From Halorientalis litorea (lineage in GTDB: Archaea; Halobacteriota; Halobacteria; Halobacteriales; Haloarculaceae), in NCBI RefSeq assembly GCF_023028225.1, contig NZ_CP095482.1, positions 2,108,001 to 2,172,000 on the forward strand: 64,000 nucleotides of DNA, in the 5' to 3' direction. Shown piece after piece: positions 60,134 to 64,000 of the stretch. Every line of letters begins with the position of its first letter. The first letter of the stretch is position 1. A program made the translations under genes and the position numbers. Under the pieces are notes generated by a model. The model saw nothing but the letters and a program-made list of their open reading frames with translations, made no database searches and had not been told where the DNA came from.

Positions 60134-61852
60134 TCAGTCCGCGTCCCCCGAGTGGCGGACCGTCGCGAACGCCGTGAGGTCCACGTCCGTGACTTCACCG
60201 ACAGACTCGTAGGGGCGGTCCACGACGATGTTGCCGGCGGTCTGTCTCCCGACGCCGGGAATCTCGGTGAGTTCGTCCATCGACGCCGCGTTCACGTCGA
60301 GGGGGTAGGGGACGCCCGACACCGACCGCTGGCCGTGGTCGGTGATGGCCACGTCCAGCGTCCGGCCGAGTTCGTGTTCGCCCGGAATCCCGACCAGCAG
60401 GGGGTACGTGCCGAGTTGCCGCCCGAACGTGTACGCGCCGTCGTGGTATTCGAGGTGGACGTCCGGGAGAACCGTTCCGGGTGGGGCGACCCGCTCGAGC
60501 ATCGGGTTGTCTATCTCCTCGCGGACTTCCTGCTTGTACTGCTTGAACTGGCGTTTGTGGTCCTCGGCGATGTCCGCACCCACGTCGGCCATGTCGGTGC
60601 CCTCGAAGGCCATAACCTGTCTGATGTTCACGCGGCGGAGCAACAGCCCCTCGTCGTACACCCGCTGGAGGAATGCCCTGTTGTGCTCGAACGTCTCGGC
60701 GCGTTCGCCCTTCAGGCCGTGGACGAGGTTGATGCCCGGCAGGAGTTTCGGGAGTCGACGGGCCGCACCGTCGCCGAAGTTCGGGGCCGTCTCGGGGTCG
60801 CCGCCCGGTCTGAAGCCCGCTTCCTCGTTGACGATTTTCACCGCCCGGAAGCACTCCTCGGCGGAGACGTTGAGATTGTTCTCCTCTTGGACGAGCGGGT
60901 CTGCCGACTCCAATCCGAACGCCGCGGTGTCGCCGGGCGTGTTGTGTTCCGCGATGACGCGGATGCCCTCGCGGGCCAACTCCGGCCACTTCACCACGGT
61001 AATCGGGTTCATGTTGTCGAGGTGGAGCGTGCCCAACTCGGGTGCCACCTCGCGGATGCCGCCGTATAGCTCCCGGAGGGCGTCTGGGTTGGGCTTCTCG
61101 CCGTCGCCCCCGTAGGCGAGGATGTCGGCCTGCCGCCCGAGTCGGAAGTTCTCGACGCCCGCCGCCGAGAGCGCGTCGACTTCCGAGACGACTGTCTCGG
61201 GCGGGCGGAAGGTCGCGTCGCCGTACATCGGCTCCGTACAGAACGAACACCGGTAGGGGCACCCGCGGCCCGTCTCCAGTTCGGCGATGAGGTAGTCGGG
61301 ATGATTCGGATGCTGTTCGACGACGAACGCACCCTTCCGTGCCCACCGGGTAATCTCCTCGACGTCGCGGTAGCGGTCCTCGAACCCTTCGAGGCCGCCG
61401 TGTGCGAGGTCGTAGGCCGCCGCCTCCACGTCGGCCATGGCGAGGAAGTCGAAGTCCAAGTCGTCGCGCGCCGTCTCGCTCGCGCCCTCGTTCGCCTCGC
61501 CCACGCCGAAGCGGACGGGACCGCCGATGACCGAGACGCCCTCGGCAGTCCACGCGATGCGGCGCACCTCGTCCGGTTCGGCGGGCGTCCCGCCGACGTA
61601 CTTCCCGGGGACGGTCATCCCGCCGACGTACACCACGAGGTCGGCGTCCTCGACGTCGCGCCAGCGTGCCCCGTCCTCTCGGAGCGCGTCGATGGTGTGA
61701 TACGTAATCTGCTCGCGAGGGACGCCCGCGTCGACGAGGGCACCGGCGGTGTACCGCGGGTACGTCGAGATGTAGGGCGGGACGCCGAAGTGGGCCGGTT
61801 CGTCGACGTAGCCGTCAACGATGGTCACGGAGAGCGTACCCGGGTCTTGCAT
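60134..61852 (-). CDS. Radical SAM protein with C-terminal helix-hairpin-helix
   Basis: This 572-residue radical SAM protein has a B12-binding-like Rossmann N-terminus (about 1-180; ADLVVYVGGMTVPGKYVGG), the 4Fe-4S motif CPYRCSFC near residue 201, and a TIM-barrel. The C-terminal helix-hairpin-helix (ITEIPG-like LTEIPGVGRQTAGNI, about 535-555) may bind nucleic acid. This combination occurs in a conserved archaeal family of unknown function, often annotated as radical SAM/HhH. The substrate could be RNA or a small molecule; I cannot decide. Confidence 0.86.
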   Translation of the reverse strand: MQDPGTLSVTIVDGYVDEPAHFGVPPYISTYPRYTAGALVDAGVPREQITYHTIDALREDGARWRDVEDADLVVYVGGMTVPGKYVGGTPAEPDEVRRIAWTAEGVSVIGGPVRFGVGEANEGASETARDDLDFDFLAMADVEAAAYDLAHGGLEGFEDRYRDVEEITRWARKGAFVVEQHPNHPDYLIAELETGRGCPYRCSFCTEPMYGDATFRPPETVVSEVDALSAAGVENFRLGRQADILAYGGDGEKPNPDALRELYGGIREVAPELGTLHLDNMNPITVVKWPELAREGIRVIAEHNTPGDTAAFGLESADPLVQEENNLNVSAEECFRAVKIVNEEAGFRPGGDPETAPNFGDGAARRLPKLLPGINLVHGLKGERAETFEHNRAFLQRVYDEGLLLRRVNIRQVMAFEGTDMADVGADIAEDHKRQFKQYKQEVREEIDNPMLERVAPPGTVLPDVHLEYHDGAYTFGRQLGTYPLLVGIPGEHELGRTLDVAITDHGQRSVSGVPYPLDVNAASMDELTEIPGVGRQTAGNIVVDRPYESVGEVTDVDLTAFATVRHSGDAD

Positions 61853-61897
61853 AGAACCGGGTTGTCGCCCGAGGAGTAAAACGGTGACTACACGGAC

Positions 61898-62269
61898 CTA
61901 CTCGTCCGGGTCGGCCAGCAAGTCGTCCTCGTAGGCGGCGATGGCTCCGACCACGGCGTCGGCGTCGTCTTCGGGTACGTCGAAGGCGTCGAGACTCTCG
62001 TAGAGGTGTTCGACCGCCCGCTGGATGTCCGCGGGTTCGAAAGGCACGTCGAGGTGTGCCGCCCGAACCGGCGCGGCGTCGTACGTCTCCGGCCCACCGG
62101 CGGCCTCACAGAGGAAGTCGGTCTGTGTCCGGCGGAGGCTGTCCACGTCGGCGTCCGCGAAGAAGGGGCCGAGGTCGTCGTCGGCCACCAACCGGTCGTA
62201 GAAGTCGTCCACGACTGCGCGGATTCCCTCACGACCGCCGAGACGGTCGTACAGCGTGTCCTCGCTCAT
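61898..62269 (-). CDS. Truncated hemoglobin (group I-like)
   Basis: This 123-residue two-over-two globin has LYDRLGGREGIRAVVDDFYDRLVADDDLGPFF, the group I opening, and a proximal histidine in VRAAHLDVPF (about residue 76). Likely roles are oxygen or NO binding and detoxification. The ATG at 62269 is preferred over the upstream one (62302). Confidence 0.88.
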   Translation of the reverse strand: MSEDTLYDRLGGREGIRAVVDDFYDRLVADDDLGPFFADADVDSLRRTQTDFLCEAAGGPETYDAAPVRAAHLDVPFEPADIQRAVEHLYESLDAFDVPEDDADAVVGAIAAYEDDLLADPDE

Positions 62270-62441
62270 ACTCGACCCGTCGGCCGCGACGACAAAAACC
62301 ACTTCCCGCGGACCCAGACCCTGAGAATCGGACGGTGGCGCGACCGACGCCAGCCCTTTGACGCCCGCCGTCGGACGGCCGCTGACGCCCGCCCGTGTCT
62401 CGTGGTACCACTTCGTCCGCCGCCGTCGAGGGGTGACGGTG

Positions 62442-63245
62442 CTACACGTAGATGTGGCCCTCGCGCTCGTCCCACGGCCGGTCCGGTTCGAAGTCGGCTT
62501 GCCGCGCCCGATACGTGCCGAGCGCGGCCACGACGGCGTCGAGGGCGTCGCCGCCGGCGTCGTCGAGGAGAATCCCGCGCACTTCGTCGGTGAACGAAAG
62601 CGGCGTCTCGGCGGTCAGTCCGTCCACGATGGTCCGGCGGCGGTCCCGCGCGGTCGCGCTGTCGTCCTTGTACTCCGCGGCGGGCAGGTCGAGGGCGGCG
62701 AGCGTGGCGGCGGGGTACACCTCACAGAGGTCGGTCGCATCCGACGCGCCGTCCTGCATCGGCCGGACTGCGACGCCGTCCGTTCCCGCGAGGGGGGCGA
62801 GTACGTCGCGGATGCCGTAGAACGTCTGTTTCCAGACGTGGCTCCCGTACGGGGAGAGCGCGCCCACGGGACCGTCGGTCTCGCGCTTGAGGTCCGCCCG
62901 TGCCCCGTCGGTGGCCGATTTGGCCCGCTCTCGACACACCTGCTGGAAACTGTCGGCGTCGGCGGCAGCCGTGGCGACCCACTCCAGACTCGCCGCCCAC
63001 GTCTCCCGGTCGTGGACCGTCGCGGGGACGCCGAAAGGGAAGTCCAACCCGACGGTTTCGGCCTCGCGGAGGAACTCGGTCAGGCGGCCCAGACAGGGTG
63101 CCCGCTCGGCGACGCCGAAGCGGTCGGCGGCCGAGCGACAGTCCTCGACGGTTATCTGCCCGTCCGCGACAGTTGCGTCCGCGAGCCAGATGCCGTGCCC
63201 GGCCTGTCGCGCGCCGGAGAAGTCGATACCGGTGAGCGAGCGCAT
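62442..63245 (-). CDS. DUF429 protein (RNase H-like nuclease fold)
   Basis: This 267-residue DUF429 protein has GIDFSGARQAG at the N-terminus (the RNase-H-fold strand with the first Asp), LDFPFGVP, CEVYPAATLAAL and the C-terminal DDAGGDALDAVVAALG with further acidic residues. A predicted nuclease, but activity is not established. The ATG at 63245 (MRSLTGIDFSG) is chosen over the 25-codon extension, which overlaps the promoter of the divergent gene. Confidence 0.85.
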   Translation of the reverse strand: MRSLTGIDFSGARQAGHGIWLADATVADGQITVEDCRSAADRFGVAERAPCLGRLTEFLREAETVGLDFPFGVPATVHDRETWAASLEWVATAAADADSFQQVCRERAKSATDGARADLKRETDGPVGALSPYGSHVWKQTFYGIRDVLAPLAGTDGVAVRPMQDGASDATDLCEVYPAATLAALDLPAAEYKDDSATARDRRRTIVDGLTAETPLSFTDEVRGILLDDAGGDALDAVVAALGTYRARQADFEPDRPWDEREGHIYV

Positions 63246-63313
63246 GGGTATCGGTTGGGCGAGACGTGCAAAAAGCCGGGGCATTGATAGGCGCGCCGAC
63301 CGTACGGTCGGAT

Positions 63314-63472
63314 ATGCCAAAGACCGTGGAAGTCACGTGTACCAGCGGGGACTGCGAACTCGACATGTTCGAGATGCACTACACGTACGATATGCCCGAC
63401 AGCGTGACGGTAGCCGACTTCAGTTGTCCGTACTGTGGCGAGTCGGACTCCCTCGAAGAAATCGAGCTATGA
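63314..63472 (+). CDS. Small zinc-finger protein (possibly DUF7559)
   Basis: This 52-residue acidic protein (MPKTVEVTCTSGDCELDMFE) contains CTSGDC and CPYCG pairs that together can bind one zinc. It overlaps the next gene by four bases (ATGA), so the two are coupled. Function unknown. Confidence 0.75.
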   Translation: MPKTVEVTCTSGDCELDMFEMHYTYDMPDSVTVADFSCPYCGESDSLEEIEL

Positions 63473-63963
63473 TACGCGAACTGGGCCGCTCTCTCGGAAA
63501 CACGGTTCTGGAAGCCGTCGGGCGCGCGTCCAGTCGGGTGCAGGAGCGTCGTCCGCTCCCGGTCGACCTGCTCGAATCCGACGACGCCTACCTCGCCGTC
63601 TTCGACGCGCCCGGTGCCACCAGCAGCGACGTGCAGGTCCGATTCGACGACGACACCGTCGCGGTGCGTATCGACCGCTTCCGCGAGTTCCGCGAGGGCT
63701 ACGAGGTCCGCCTCCCCGGCCGCGGCCTCTCGCTCGACGGCGAAATCACCCTCCCCGACGACGCCGACGTCGACCCCAACGCGGCGACTGCGACGCTCCG
63801 CGAGAACGGGTCGCTGGAAGTCCGCGTCCCGAAAAACGGCGGTCCCACGGAGATGACCGTCACCGAAGAGGACGGGAACCGAATCGAGACGACCGACGCC
63901 GGCGACTCCGAGGCGGAGACGACGGACGACGACGAGACGGCCGACACGGCCGACGAGAACTGA
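63469..63963 (+). CDS. Hsp20/alpha-crystallin-like protein (possibly DUF7127)
   Basis: This 164-residue protein has an Hsp20-like beta-sandwich (about 30-115; DDAYLAVFDAPGATSSDVQVRF ... GEITLPDDADVDPNAATATLRENGSLEVRVPK), whose last strand pattern is the A-x-L-x-N-G-x-L-x-V/I motif of small heat-shock proteins. The C-terminal 45 residues are an acidic Asp/Glu/Thr tail. It probably acts as a holdase; a specific role is not known. The ATG overlaps the stop of the preceding zinc-finger gene. Confidence 0.82.
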   Translation: MIRELGRSLGNTVLEAVGRASSRVQERRPLPVDLLESDDAYLAVFDAPGATSSDVQVRFDDDTVAVRIDRFREFREGYEVRLPGRGLSLDGEITLPDDADVDPNAATATLRENGSLEVRVPKNGGPTEMTVTEEDGNRIETTDAGDSEAETTDDDETADTADEN

Positions 63964-64000
63964 CCCGCCGCGTTCTCCCCCCTCAGTCGAGAACCGCGTC

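Overview
The window is a stretch of haloarchaeal (class Halobacteria) chromosome. The evidence is a high G+C content (about two thirds by eye), very acidic proteins, archaeal information-processing genes (RpoP, L37Ae, Pcc1, prefoldin beta, thermosome, TFB, LonB), archaeal versions of the CoA, thiamine, shikimate and tryptophan pathways, a PGF-CTERM protein, AglD, and many promoters whose TATA-like element lies about 25-30 bases upstream of the start codon, as expected for leaderless mRNAs. The local order aroA'-aroB'-(aroD)-zim-(tfb)-aglD recalls Haloferax volcanii, but I cannot assign a genus. I see no CRISPR array, rRNA, prophage or complete transposon.

Layout. 1-2.6 kb: CoA synthesis (pantoate kinase, phosphopantothenate synthetase) and thi4. 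2.7-8.0 kb: a secreted zinc peptidase, then dcd-thiR-methyltransferase on the minus strand, pth2 and a phosphoribosyltransferase. 8.1-15.9 kb: an informational cluster (truD, DUF2103, rpl37ae, rpoP, pcc1 ... pfdB, DUF3194) interrupted between pcc1 and pfdB by a 1,201-residue PAS/GAF/HTH-10 sensor-regulator and a DUF7344 winged-helix gene. 15.9-22.7 kb (minus strand): DUF2070, guaAA and two duplicated 7TM-PAS histidine kinases around an HNH-like zinc protein. 22.8-24.9 kb: DUF192 and leuA with an unusual leader. 24.9-25.8 kb: a visibly A+T-richer patch with DUF3592 and palindromic elements. 25.8-32.7 kb: coaD, DUF151, a cytochrome P450, tRNA-Ser(CGA), an MBL-fold protein, a methyltransferase and a glycosyltransferase. 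32.7-32.9 kb: five consecutive hairpins. 33-43.8 kb: amidohydrolase, thermosome, a metal-box-controlled DUF5059/blue-copper lipoprotein, pncC-like, SAM adenosyltransferase, nadM, lonB, CPBP protease and an MGMT homologue without its cysteine. 43.9-52.1 kb: trpCBA, aroA', aroB', an aldehyde dehydrogenase, and aroD behind a 23-codon ORF. 52.2-64 kb: the CTAG methyltransferase gene zim, tfb, two tandem HxxxDG acyltransferase-like genes, DUF84, aglD, a radical SAM protein, a globin, DUF429 and an Hsp20-like protein.

Genes that work together. Pantoate kinase, phosphopantothenate synthetase and CoaD cover three steps of archaeal CoA synthesis. aroA', aroB' and aroD feed chorismate synthesis, and trpC, trpB and trpA use chorismate-derived indole glycerol phosphate. 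thiR encodes the expected repressor of thi4, whose promoter carries a perfect palindrome. NadM and the PncC-like protein both act in NAD metabolism.

The signals most worth following are: a family of modular palindromic elements (32.7 kb, 24.9 kb and 25.8 kb) and a palindromic in-frame insertion inside trpA; a CTAG site at the TATA position of the CTAG methyltransferase's own promoter in a region nearly devoid of CTAG; two overlapping micro-ORFs chained to the leuA start; two perfect DtxR-type boxes in front of the DUF5059/blue-copper gene; and the paired acyltransferase-like genes with matching promoters.
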